From Achromobacter pestifer (GTDB lineage Bacteria; Pseudomonadota; Gammaproteobacteria; Burkholderiales; Burkholderiaceae_B): a stretch of DNA of 64,000 bases. Position numbers and translations under genes: made by a program. How positions within the stretch are numbered: position 1 is the stretch's first letter; the number at the start of each line of letters is the position of its first letter. The stretch covers positions 7,006,001-7,070,000 of the forward strand of contig NZ_CP053985.1 of assembly GCF_013267355.1 (NCBI RefSeq), in the 5' to 3' direction. This document shows, piece after piece, positions 17,773 through 25,922 of this stretch. Under the pieces are notes generated by a model. The model was given only the letters and a program-made list of their open reading frames with translations, was not told the origin of the DNA and did not search any database.

Positions 17773-18282
17773 ATGTCACTTTCCAGTACTGCGATCGAGC
17801 CCAGGCGCTTTCGCGAAGCGCTCGGACACTACGCGTCCGGCATCACGGTGATTACATCGCAGATCGAAGGCGAGCCGATAGGCTTCACCTGCCAGTCGTT
17901 CCATAGCGTTTCAATGAATCCGCCGCTGGTGTCGTTCAACGTGATGTGCAGTTCCGCCAGCTATCCCAAAATTCGCAGCGCGGGTCGATTCGTGGTCAAT
18001 ATCCTGTCGGATGAGCAGGTCAGGATTTCCAACCAATTCGCTCAGCGAGGCACGGACAAGTGGCACGGAGTCGAGTGGCGGGAATCGCCGCTAGGGAATC
18101 CGATCATTGCCGGCAGCCTGCACTGGCTTGATTGCGAGATTCATGCCGAACACGCTGCAGGTGACCATCTGATCGTGATTGGCGAAGTAAAAGCCTTAGA
18201 TCTGCAAGAAACTGCTTCCACGCAGCCATTGCTGTATTTCAAGGGCCAGTATCGCAACATCGCCGCGCACCGCGCGGTTTGA
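17773..18282 (+). CDS. Flavin reductase-like protein (FMN-binding split barrel)
   Basis: This 169-residue protein has the flavin reductase fold signature: REALGHYASGITVITS near the N-terminus, GFTCQSFHSVSMNPPLVSFNV (flavin-binding strand), VVNILSDEQ and the C-terminal PLLYFKGQYR. Such small proteins provide reduced FMN/FAD to two-component oxygenases. The ATG at 17773 gives the normal family N-terminus. It follows mesX-mesD on the same strand after 74 bp that include a strong hairpin, so it may be a reductant supplier for MesX or a separate unit. The link is inferred from position. Confidence 0.87.
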   Translation: MSLSSTAIEPRRFREALGHYASGITVITSQIEGEPIGFTCQSFHSVSMNPPLVSFNVMCSSASYPKIRSAGRFVVNILSDEQVRISNQFAQRGTDKWHGVEWRESPLGNPIIAGSLHWLDCEIHAEHAAGDHLIVIGEVKALDLQETASTQPLLYFKGQYRNIAAHRAV

Positions 18283-18301
18283 GGGTTGACCTCCACTGCC
18301 T

Positions 18302-18345
18302 GGCCGGATCGAAGAGGACCGGCACCGATTCCAAGCGATCCGGCC
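18302..18345. terminator. Long inverted repeat, possible terminator of the flavin reductase gene
   Basis: Ten-base perfect arms (GGCCGGATCG and its complement) are separated by 24 bp, just after the flavin reductase stop and before the Fur box. No T-run is seen. Confidence 0.35.
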
Positions 18346-18374
18346 TCTTGCCGGCGCATCGCCACTCACTTTAG

Positions 18375-18393
18375 AATGCGGATGATTCTCATT
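18375..18393. promoter_or_regulatory. Fur box upstream of the FecI-type sigma factor gene
   Basis: The 19-bp sequence AATGCGGATGATTCTCATT closely fits the classical Fur consensus, especially its right half GATGATTCTCATT. It lies 50 bp before the sigma factor start, so the sigma/anti-sigma pair is probably repressed by Fe2+-Fur. Confidence 0.7.
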
Positions 18394-18442
18394 TTTCCCG
18401 GGCGCCGGTTTCCTCCTGGCCCGCGACGAGCCGGAGGGCCGC

Positions 18443-18949
18443 ATGTCCGCGACCGAGTTTGCAGTGCCGCCGCAGGGCATCGATGCCCTATACGCGAATC
18501 ACCACGGCTGGCTGAAGGGATGGCTGCGGCGGCGGCTCGGTAATTCTTCGGATGCGGCCGATCTCGCGCACGACACATTCTTGCGTCTGCTGGTCCGGGG
18601 CGAGACCGTTGCGGTGCGCGAACCGCGCGCGCTGCTGACCACGGTGGCGCAGGGCGTGGTGTCCAATTTCATGCGGCGCCGCAGGATCGAAGAGGCCTAT
18701 CTGGCCAGCCTGGCCAACCTGCCGGAGCGGGAAGCGCCTGGCCCCGAGACGCGCGCCATCCTGCTTGAGACGCTGATCGAACTGGACCGCCGCCTGGATA
18801 CGCTGGCCGCCCCGGTACGCCAGGCATTCCTGCTCTCCCAGCTTGAAGGCATGAAGCAGGCGGACATTGCCACGACGTTGAACGTTTCCCTCGCCACCGT
18901 GCAGCGCCATATCGCGAAAGCGGCGCACCTGTGCTTTTTCGGCGCCTGA
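18443..18949 (+). CDS. fecI: ECF RNA polymerase sigma factor, FecI-like (iron starvation)
   Basis: This 168-residue protein contains sigma region 2 (about residues 10-75, DAADLAHDTFLRLLVR) and sigma region 4 (about 115-165, KQADIATTLNVSLATVQRHIAKA), as in FecI/PupI. It starts behind GGAGGG and downstream of a Fur box. It should direct transcription of the following siderophore receptor gene when released by FecR. Because that receptor is truncated, the regulatory circuit is probably broken at this locus. Confidence 0.92.
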   Translation: MSATEFAVPPQGIDALYANHHGWLKGWLRRRLGNSSDAADLAHDTFLRLLVRGETVAVREPRALLTTVAQGVVSNFMRRRRIEEAYLASLANLPEREAPGPETRAILLETLIELDRRLDTLAAPVRQAFLLSQLEGMKQADIATTLNVSLATVQRHIAKAAHLCFFGA

Positions 18950-18986
18950 GCATCGGCCTCCTCCTGCGGCCGCGACCGACACCGCC

Positions 18987-20012
18987 ATGCCCCTCTCGTC
19001 CACGGATCCGAGCCCGACCGTGTTCCCCCAGCTGGACGGCCCGCCGCTGCCCGCGAGCGTCAGCCTGCGCGCCGTGGAATGGCTGGTCGCGCTGCAAGCC
19101 GCCGATGCCAGCAACGCCACGCGCGAGGCCTGCCAGCGCTGGCGCCAGGCGCACCCCGACCATGAGCGCGCCTGGCGGCACATCGAGACCTTCGGCCAGC
19201 AACTGCGGGAATTGAACACGCCGCTCGCGCGCGGCACGCTGGCGCATGAGGACCGCAGCGGCCGGGCGCGCCGCCGGGCGGTCAAGACGCTGGCCCTGGC
19301 CCTGTTCGCCGGCGGCGGCGGCTGGCTGGCGCGCGACAAGCTGCGGCGCGGCTGGCAGGACTGGCAGGCCGACTACCACACGCATGCCGGCGAGCGCCTG
19401 GGTATCACGCTGGCCGACGCCAGCCGCATCGACCTGGACACCGGCAGCGCCATCGATGTGCGCTTCGACGGCGCGCAGCGCCTGGTGCGGCTGCTGCACG
19501 GCCAGATCCTCGTCACCACCGCCTCCGATCCGGCCTCCCCTATCGCACGCCCGTTCGTGGTGGAAACAGCCCAGGGCCGCGTGCGCGCGCTGGGCACCCG
19601 TTACAGCGTGCGCCAGTTGCCCGATCGCAGTCACGTCGTGGTGTTCGAAGGCGCGGTGGAGATCCGCCCCGATCTCCAGGCGGACGCACCGCGGCTGATC
19701 CAGGCGGGCGCGCAGGCCTCGTTCACCCGCGACGCCGTCAGCCCCGCCCAGCCTGCGGGCCCGCGCGACGCATCATGGTCCGTGGGCATGCTGGTCGCGC
19801 AGGACATGCCGCTGGCCGAGTTCATCGCGGAACTTGCGCGGTACGTCCCCGGCCGGCTGGCCTGCGATGCCGATGCCGGCCGCTTGAAGGTTTCCGGCAT
19901 CTATCCGCTGGACAACACCGATCGGGTGCTCGACATGCTGCGCCGCACGCTTCCCATCGAAGTGGACCGATTGACGCGATATTGGATCACCGTGCGCCTG
20001 CGCGCCGCCTAG
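18987..20012 (+). CDS. fecR: FecR family anti-sigma/signal transduction protein
   Basis: This 341-residue inner-membrane protein has an N-terminal cytoplasmic anti-sigma domain (residues 20-85, with WLVALQAADAS and RWRQAHPDHERAWRHIE), a single transmembrane segment at about 93-110 and a periplasmic FecR domain (VETAQGRVRALGTRYSVR, VVVFEGAVEIRP) with a C-terminal STN-like part. It normally passes the signal from the receptor's STN domain to the sigma factor. It lies 37 bp after fecI and before the receptor gene in the standard order. Confidence 0.92.
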   Translation: MPLSSTDPSPTVFPQLDGPPLPASVSLRAVEWLVALQAADASNATREACQRWRQAHPDHERAWRHIETFGQQLRELNTPLARGTLAHEDRSGRARRRAVKTLALALFAGGGGWLARDKLRRGWQDWQADYHTHAGERLGITLADASRIDLDTGSAIDVRFDGAQRLVRLLHGQILVTTASDPASPIARPFVVETAQGRVRALGTRYSVRQLPDRSHVVVFEGAVEIRPDLQADAPRLIQAGAQASFTRDAVSPAQPAGPRDASWSVGMLVAQDMPLAEFIAELARYVPGRLACDADAGRLKVSGIYPLDNTDRVLDMLRRTLPIEVDRLTRYWITVRLRAA

Positions 20013-20129
20013 CGCCGCAGCGCGCAAAACCATCTGTCTGGATTCTTTTCGGGCAAACGTGAGGGGTTTCCGATTTTCAAGTGGCAAACCTAGTAGAAGC
20101 CACACTTTTCACCGGAAACCGGACCTCTC

Positions 20130-21407
20130 ATGGACTACCGCCTGTACCAGCGCGCCGCGCGCCTCATCACACGCAACACCCTGGCGCTGGCCGCTAGCCG
20201 CGCCTTCTGGCTCACGGCGACGGGCATCGCCTTGGGCGCCGGCGCGCACCCCGTCCAGGCACAGCCCAGCGCCAGAGCCTACGCCATCCCCGCCGGCACG
20301 TTGGAAAGCGCGCTGACCCGCTATGCGCTCGAAAGCGGGCTGATGCTGTCCTACTCCGCAAGCGATATCGCGGACAAGCGCAGTTCCGGCCTGCAAGGCA
20401 GCTTCGAGGCGTCGGAGGCGTTGGCCAGGCTGCTGGCGGGCACGGGGCTGGCGGCCCGGCTACAGCCGAATGGCGGCTACGTGCTGCGGCCCCTGCCCGG
20501 CGGGCAGGCAGGCCAGGAGTCCGCGCAGACCTTGCCCGCGATCACGGTCGCGGGCGTCCACGAGGAATCCGCCTCCGGCCCGGTGCAAGGATTCGTCGCC
20601 CATCGCAGCGCCACCGCCACCAAGACCGACACGGCGCTGCACGAAACGCCCCAGTCCGTATCGGTGATTCCGCGCGACCAAGTCGTCGCGCAGGCGGCGG
20701 ACTCGCTGGACCAGGCGCTGGGCTACACCGCCAGCGTCATGTCGCTGGAAGGCGGCGCGCTCAGGCACATAGGCACCCGCTTCACGGTCCGCGGCTTCAA
20801 CATCACGGGCGCGGCCCCGCTGTATCTGAACGGCACCAAGTTCCCCATCAACTCGCTCAGCGGCGCAATCGAGCCCTACAACTTCGAGCGCATCGAACTG
20901 CTCAAGGGGCCGGCCTCGATCCTGTATGGCCAGGCCGCGCCGGGCGGGATCATCAACCTGGTCAGCAAGCGCCCCACGGCGGAACCCCTGCGCGAGTTCG
21001 AACTGCAGACAGGCAGCTGGAACAAGAAACAGATCGCCATGGACCTGGGCGGCCCGGTGACAGAGGACGGAAATGTGCGCTACCGCCTCACCGGCCTGGC
21101 GCGCGACAGCGACACCATGATCGATTACATCAACAATGACCGTACCTCGCTGGCCGGCGCGCTGGAGTGGCAGATCAGCGACGCCACCTTGATCACGCTG
21201 CTGGCCAGCTACAGCCGGACCGACAGCCCCTACGATTCAGGCAAACCGCTGGAAGGCACGTTGCTATCCAACCCCAACGGCCCGATATCGCGCTCACGCT
21301 TCGTCGGCGAACCCGGCTTCGACCGATATGTCGTGAAGGGCACGACCGTGGGCTACCTGTCACTCGCTACAGCGATGGCACGAAGAACAACGAATAGTCC
21401 GTCTTGA
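20130..21407 (+). pseudogene. TonB-dependent siderophore receptor, truncated in the beta-barrel
   Basis: The 425-codon frame begins with a signal peptide (cleavage near VQA-44), an STN signalling domain (about 50-115), a TonB-box/plug region (about 165-275, HETPQSVSVIPRDQV, TRFTVRGFNITG, ILYGQAAPGGIINLVSKRP) and the first barrel strands. Homology stops after about residue 409 (VVKGTTVGY); the last 16 residues come from the adjoining foreign sequence. Intact FpvA/FecA-type receptors have about 800 residues, so half of the barrel is missing and an outer-membrane transporter cannot form. The partner STAND gene on the other strand ends at exactly the same place. Confidence 0.9.
21350..21365. other. 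Recombination junction between the receptor gene and the STAND ATPase segment
   Basis: Receptor homology on the plus strand ends here and the minus-strand ATPase frame ends at 21353-21355, where its stop codon is supplied by receptor sequence. Both genes thus lose their 3' ends at one breakpoint. No transposase, terminal repeat or target duplication was seen. Confidence 0.65.
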
Positions 21408-23335
21408 ATGATGGGCTTCGTCTGCTCAACGAGCCAACTTTTGGCGAACTGCATTGCGCTGCCGACATCTTCTCGCAGAAGCGCTTCTTCGATTTCGAGG
21501 CATGGCCACCAAGCCGACTCTCTTGCAGAGGGATGTGCGCAGACAATTTGTAGCAACCTGGGCGGAACAGCAGAAGGATTACCGCGTATCAGGTTGAAAG
21601 CCGAATTTCGGAGATCCTGTAGAAGTTCAGCGCCGGCGGGTTCCTCGGACACCATGTCAACGACGCCTTGAAGCAGGTTGATGCCGTCCGTGGACCATGG
21701 ATCTGAGCGCAATCTCAGGTGAGCAAGCTTGGCGGCATGTCCTAGCGAGTCCGAGTCGATCGCACCTATCAACTCGAATGCCTGGTCCAGGAGACTGCGG
21801 CGTAGATTTGAGCCCGAGCCTCTGGCATTGAAGCGTTCCAGGCACCATTGGACAAATTTTCTCGGTGAGGCCAGACGCACCTGCATCGCGGCCTCTGCGA
21901 GGCATTCATCCCGCGACTTCAGCGACAGGCTGAGATCCGGCACATGCGACCCCTCTCTTTTGGACGCATCCGCGGACGACGCCCTGTCGTAAAAGTCGAA
22001 CACCGCCAGACGCGCGCTATCGAGATGAGAAGGATCCCTTGCTTCGAGATCCGCAATGAGATGATCGCGAACCTTTTCGTGCATGTCGTACACGTCAGGC
22101 GATGCCTGCCGGAATATGACTTCCTGAAATACGTCGCTTGCCAGGTAGCCGTCAAATGCAGGCATCCTCTGCGAGATGAGGAACTCCCAGAGCTCCCTTC
22201 TGATGTGTGTTGGTACCGCAAGCGTGCGCAATACGTTTCGCATCCCTGGATCCAGGTGATCGAAGAACCGGTCCAGGATCTCGCGGTGAGTGCGTGGAAC
22301 ATCCGGTGCCGTGACGGCTGCGCCCGCCAGCTGACGCATCTGGCAGTACCGGATTCCGACGGCAAGCGACAGAGGATGGCCCTCTGCTGCGTCTTTCAAT
22401 GCCTTCCGGACATCGGATGCATCGATCCGTCCTGCATCCAGCATGGCATCAACTGCGCCCCGACCCAGGGCATCCAGGGGCACGCTGACGATCCATGGCG
22501 CCCATGTAGGATCAATATCCTTCCATGCAACCCGTCGCCTGCCTGCAATGACAAAGAGACAGCCCTTCGCTTCCTCTGCAAAGCGGCGCAGCCAGTTGTC
22601 TCCACCAAGATCGGAGATGGCGCCGCCCGCCGGACGATCGCGCCACAATGCCTCGTAGGTGTCAAAAATGAGCACTGGCCTGCGCTGCGGGTGGTCACGC
22701 AAGAAGGCGGCTATGTCATAGCCAAGGAACATCGGCAAGGAATCTGCCACTTTCTGTGCGCCGATCTCATTGAGCTGCTCCAGGACGTCCACGCCCCGGG
22801 TTCGGTACCAAGCAGATACTTTATTCGACAGCCGAGCGAGCAGTGACACCGCCAGCCCTGCGCCTGGCATGTAATCGGCTGCTTCTACCCCGATGTCGAC
22901 CAACTCACCGAAGATACTGTCTTCCTTGAACCGGAATAGCTCTGGGTAGTCCTTGGTCAGATCCCGACCCGGCCGGGTCAACGCGAAGTGGCGAGCGAAC
23001 GCCATATCGAAGGCATGCGTTGCCACCCTCGCTGCGCGCAACTGGTTTCGAACAGTGAACAGTCCATCGACAGCGTCGCGATGGCTCGTGATCGCCATGT
23101 CCAGGCGCACCAGGGGACGTGTAGAACAATCTGGGTCCGAAAGCCGCCGCGCAAAACGGTCCAGCAGCGTGGTCTTGCCCTGGCCCCCGACACCATACAT
23201 GGATAGAACCTGATAATCCATGTTTGGCATGGCGGGCCAGAGCAGGTTCTCGAACACCTGCAACTCGCCCTCTCGCCCCACAAACGGCAAGTTTCTTAAG
23301 CGGCTTGGCAGGGTATGGGAAGGCGCTGGACACAT
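21353..23335 (-). CDS. STAND-type NTPase (NACHT/AAA-like), probably 3'-truncated
   Basis: The 660-residue protein has a P-loop GVGGQGKTT (residues 48-56), a Walker B-like VLIFDTYEAL (221-230) and a helical region further on (DMHEKVRDHLIADLE about 400-430). This fits STAND ATPases, which act as signalling or antiphage switches. The ATPase domain begins almost at the N-terminus (PFVGREGELQVFE at 17-29), so no N-terminal effector is present. The C-terminus ends at the junction with the receptor gene and may lack its sensor repeats. GC is lower than in the neighbours, suggesting transfer. No strong ribosome site precedes the start, and function as an intact gene is doubtful. Confidence 0.7.
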   Translation of the reverse strand: MCPAPSHTLPSRLRNLPFVGREGELQVFENLLWPAMPNMDYQVLSMYGVGGQGKTTLLDRFARRLSDPDCSTRPLVRLDMAITSHRDAVDGLFTVRNQLRAARVATHAFDMAFARHFALTRPGRDLTKDYPELFRFKEDSIFGELVDIGVEAADYMPGAGLAVSLLARLSNKVSAWYRTRGVDVLEQLNEIGAQKVADSLPMFLGYDIAAFLRDHPQRRPVLIFDTYEALWRDRPAGGAISDLGGDNWLRRFAEEAKGCLFVIAGRRRVAWKDIDPTWAPWIVSVPLDALGRGAVDAMLDAGRIDASDVRKALKDAAEGHPLSLAVGIRYCQMRQLAGAAVTAPDVPRTHREILDRFFDHLDPGMRNVLRTLAVPTHIRRELWEFLISQRMPAFDGYLASDVFQEVIFRQASPDVYDMHEKVRDHLIADLEARDPSHLDSARLAVFDFYDRASSADASKREGSHVPDLSLSLKSRDECLAEAAMQVRLASPRKFVQWCLERFNARGSGSNLRRSLLDQAFELIGAIDSDSLGHAAKLAHLRLRSDPWSTDGINLLQGVVDMVSEEPAGAELLQDLRNSAFNLIRGNPSAVPPRLLQIVCAHPSARESAWWPCLEIEEALLREDVGSAMQFAKSWLVEQTKPIIQDGLFVVLRAIAVASDR

Positions 23336-23415
23336 TGGGACGACGCGTCAAGGTTGACTTAGGGGAGCTTCACAAACCTGGCTGCACGCTGTCAAGTCGC
23401 CGCGGATTCCACCTG

Positions 23416-24456
23416 CTACTTTTTTCCTCCCCCAAAAGGATGAAGTATTGCCTGGCTTGGGTCGAAACCAGGCGTTGATGATTCCACTTCGGCCAATGGC
23501 CCGACCGCAATCGCGATCTTTCCCCGCACTCCGTGGTTGGGACTCTCCAGCCGCGCATGCGCAATCGGAATCTCGGCAAGCGCATAAACAGCGCCCACGT
23601 GCGGCCGCAGCTGGCCGCGCGCCACCAGCGCGCTCAACTCGTCGAGCTTGCCGCGGTTCTGCCGCGTGAACACGAAGTGGTAACTCGCGTTCTTGCCCCA
23701 GGCCTGGATCAGGTTTTGCGGCTGGGCTAGGTCCACGATGGAGACGAGCCGCCCCAGCTGCGCAAGCGCATCGGGGCTGCGCGCAAGCGTGTTGCCGCCG
23801 ATGGTGTCGAATACGACATCGACGCCGCGCCCCCCCGTCTCCCGCATGACGGCGTCGACGTAGTCTTCCTTTTCATAGTCGATGACCACATCGGCGCCCA
23901 TGCTGCGCGCGAACTCGGCGTTGGCGGCGCGCACGGTCGTGTACACCTGTGCTCCGATGGCCTTCGCCAGCTGGATCGCAACATGGCCGACGCCGCCCGC
24001 GCCGCCGTGCACCAGGATGCTCTCCCCGACTCTCAGCCCCGCGCGTACGACCAGCGCTTCCCACGCCGTGCCGCCGACCAGGCTCAGGCTTGCCGCCTCA
24101 AGATGGCTGAGCGCGGGCGGCTTCTTCCCGACGATGCCTTCGGCGGCGGCGTGGTACTCGGCATAGCTGCCCGGCCCATCGAAGATTTGCGGGGTGTACC
24201 AGACTTCGTCGCCAGCAGCGAAAGCGGTCACGCCCGGCCCGACGGCTTCGACCACGCCCGAAACGTCGTGCCCGGTAATGGCCGGCAACGGCACCAGTTC
24301 GGAATAATCGCCGCGCCGGACCTGGTAATCCAGGGGATTGATCGAGGTTGCGTGTACCCGGACCAGGACTTGTCCCGCCTGCGGCACAGGCTTGGGCAGG
24401 TCGCGGAGTTCGAACGATTCCGGGCCGCCAAATGATTGGAGTGTCATCGCTTTCAT
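23416..24456 (-). CDS. Zinc-type alcohol dehydrogenase-like/quinone oxidoreductase (MDR family)
   Basis: This 346-residue medium-chain reductase has the QOR-like N-terminal domain ([20 protein letters not shown]) and an NADPH-binding Rossmann fold ([20 protein letters not shown]). It lacks zinc-ligand cysteines, so it is probably a quinone or enone reductase. The last 20 or so residues ([18 protein letters not shown]) look unlike the family end and run toward the foreign STAND segment, so the 3' end may have been altered. It follows an ArsR gene on the same strand, with an ArsR-type operator between them. Confidence 0.87.
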   Translation of the reverse strand: MKAMTLQSFGGPESFELRDLPKPVPQAGQVLVRVHATSINPLDYQVRRGDYSELVPLPAITGHDVSGVVEAVGPGVTAFAAGDEVWYTPQIFDGPGSYAEYHAAAEGIVGKKPPALSHLEAASLSLVGGTAWEALVVRAGLRVGESILVHGGAGGVGHVAIQLAKAIGAQVYTTVRAANAEFARSMGADVVIDYEKEDYVDAVMRETGGRGVDVVFDTIGGNTLARSPDALAQLGRLVSIVDLAQPQNLIQAWGKNASYHFVFTRQNRGKLDELSALVARGQLRPHVGAVYALAEIPIAHARLESPNHGVRGKIAIAVGPLAEVESSTPGFDPSQAILHPFGGGKK

Positions 24457-24482
24457 GGTTTTCCTTGATTCGAAAAATAGGG

Positions 24483-24502
24483 ATATCGGGAAATACCGAT
24501 AT
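24483..24502. promoter_or_regulatory. ArsR-type operator upstream of the oxidoreductase gene
   Basis: ATATCGG-N6-CCGATAT is a 20-bp inverted repeat nearly identical to the palindrome before the ArsR gene. It lies 27 bp upstream of the oxidoreductase start, giving it its own repressible promoter. Confidence 0.65.
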
Positions 24503-24517
24503 TTACCGGCAAAAAAA

Positions 24518-24820
24518 TTACAGCTCTTTCCCGATGATCGAGGCCAGAGCGCTGATGGTTGCTTCGTTCCGCTTGTAATAGGTCCACTGCCCGATGCGTC
24601 TGGCTTCGACCAGGCCCGCGCGCTGCAGCGTCGCCAGATAGTCGGACACCGTCGACTGCGACAGCCCCACTCCTTCCTGGATACTGCTGACGCAGACGCC
24701 CACCGTATGAACGTCGCCTTCGTCCTGGGGCGGGAAGTTCCTTGCGGGGTCCTTCAGTCCTTTGAGGATCTCAAGACGGGTACGGTTGGAGAGGGCTTTG
24801 AATATTTCGAGCAGATCCAT
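24518..24820 (-). CDS. ArsR family transcriptional repressor
   Basis: This 100-residue winged-helix protein has the ArsR pattern: [22 protein letters not shown], then [34 protein letters not shown]. It has only one cysteine (VGVCVSS, about residue 45) and no metal-binding ELCVCDL box, so it probably senses redox state, a quinone or another electrophile rather than arsenite. Two matching palindromes, before itself and before the oxidoreductase gene, indicate control of both. Confidence 0.9.
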   Translation of the reverse strand: MDLLEIFKALSNRTRLEILKGLKDPARNFPPQDEGDVHTVGVCVSSIQEGVGLSQSTVSDYLATLQRAGLVEARRIGQWTYYKRNEATISALASIIGKEL

Positions 24821-24829
24821 GCCGCCATG

Positions 24830-24849
24830 ATATCGGGATTTCCCGATAT
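24830..24849. promoter_or_regulatory. ArsR autoregulatory operator
   Basis: The perfect palindrome ATATCGGG-ATTT-CCCGATAT starts 10 bp upstream of the ArsR start codon. It matches the operator at 24483 in both arms and spacing. Confidence 0.7.
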
Positions 24850-24871
24850 GTCAATAAATAGGAGTCGCGCC

Positions 24872-25528
24872 CTACTTGTCGACCGACCGCATGTCGCAAG
24901 TCGTCTCCGACGACGAGCAGATACCGCGAAACCACGCCCGCCCACGCGTGCGGTCCTTGGGCGCCAGCGGCTCGAACTTGTCGCTGTTGCGCATCTCGTA
25001 GTCCAGCAACAGCCATTCGCCCTCGCAGGCGACGATGCCGCGCAGCGTGGCCCTCTCGGTCAGCCAGTCGCCGCCCAGATCCAGCAGCCGCTCGCTGCCG
25101 GCGTCCGGGCGGGCGTAGCCCCGCGCAGACTGGATGCCTACCTGCGCATCCCCCGCTTCGATCCAGCCCTCGCCCCGATACACGGGCCGAGGCTTGCTCT
25201 GCTCGTCGCCGGTCTTGTCATCGCTGGCGTTCCTGATCTTGAGCCAGCCGTCGCGCGCCTCGGTCACGTCGAAGGTCACGCTGTAGTAGTCGATGTTGGG
25301 ATCGGGGCCGTCACCGCGCGTCGTCGGCAGGCTGCCCACCACCGCCGCTTGGGCGGACGCCGCCGCGCGCACCTGGATGGCGGGTTTCACGTCGGTCGTC
25401 CAACTGGAGAAGCTGCATGCCGTGGGGCCCGGCGGGGTCCAGGCCGCAAGCTTGGAAGTTGTCTGGGCGCTGATGGCAGGCGACAGGGCCAGCGCGGCAA
25501 ACGCCAGGAGTATCCGTCGCACAGTCAT
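24872..25528 (-). CDS. Exported protein of unknown function
   Basis: The 218-residue protein starts with a clear signal peptide (MTVRRILLAFAALALSPAISA). Translation could also begin 4 or 16 residues earlier; the start at 25528 was chosen for the signal peptide. The mature part holds an SH3-like segment (IQVRAAASAQAAVVGSLPTT) and four cysteines that could form disulfides. I do not recognise a named family. It follows the small lipoprotein gene on the same strand with a short gap, so the two may be co-transcribed and act together in the envelope. Confidence 0.7.
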   Translation of the reverse strand: MTVRRILLAFAALALSPAISAQTTSKLAAWTPPGPTACSFSSWTTDVKPAIQVRAAASAQAAVVGSLPTTRGDGPDPNIDYYSVTFDVTEARDGWLKIRNASDDKTGDEQSKPRPVYRGEGWIEAGDAQVGIQSARGYARPDAGSERLLDLGGDWLTERATLRGIVACEGEWLLLDYEMRNSDKFEPLAPKDRTRGRAWFRGICSSSETTCDMRSVDK

Positions 25529-25557
25529 GGGTTTGATCATGTCGTAGATTGGGCGGG

Positions 25558-25809
25558 TCAGTTGCTGTTGATCCATTCCTGCGTATCCCGGACGAACCAG
25601 GGCAGATTCAAGCGCTCCCCTTCGCCGGACTGTATGGTCAGGCGTTGGTCCGAGGATCCAGGCGTGTTGTTCGTGCCCTGCCCCGTGGACGGGGAGCGGC
25701 TGCGGTAGTCCAGCTCGGTTTGCTGGGCAGGTTTATCCGCGCAGGCGGCGATCAAGGCGCACGTGGCCGCGGCGAGGACAGTCCGCAGTGCCGGACGAAG
25801 GATCTTCAT
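25558..25809 (-). CDS. Small lipoprotein
   Basis: This 83-residue protein has a lipoprotein signal peptide with lipobox LIAAC (Cys23). The mature 60 residues are Gln/Ser/Asn-rich with a short C-terminal NLPWFVRDTQEWINSN. No function is recognisable. It is followed by the exported protein gene. Confidence 0.7.
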   Translation of the reverse strand: MKILRPALRTVLAAATCALIAACADKPAQQTELDYRSRSPSTGQGTNNTPGSSDQRLTIQSGEGERLNLPWFVRDTQEWINSN

Positions 25810-25922
25810 GATGTTCGGGTTCCTGCTGAAGGCACAGGCCCAGGTGCCGGAAATTCAGGGCCTATAGCCCATACCTTACTCGCAATATGGAGCCCTGGCT
25901 TCGGGCATGACATACAGACCCC

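Noticed and set aside
21350..23420. STAND segment as a transposon or prophage insertion
   Set aside because: No transposase, integrase, terminal inverted repeat or target duplication could be found; only a breakpoint is visible.
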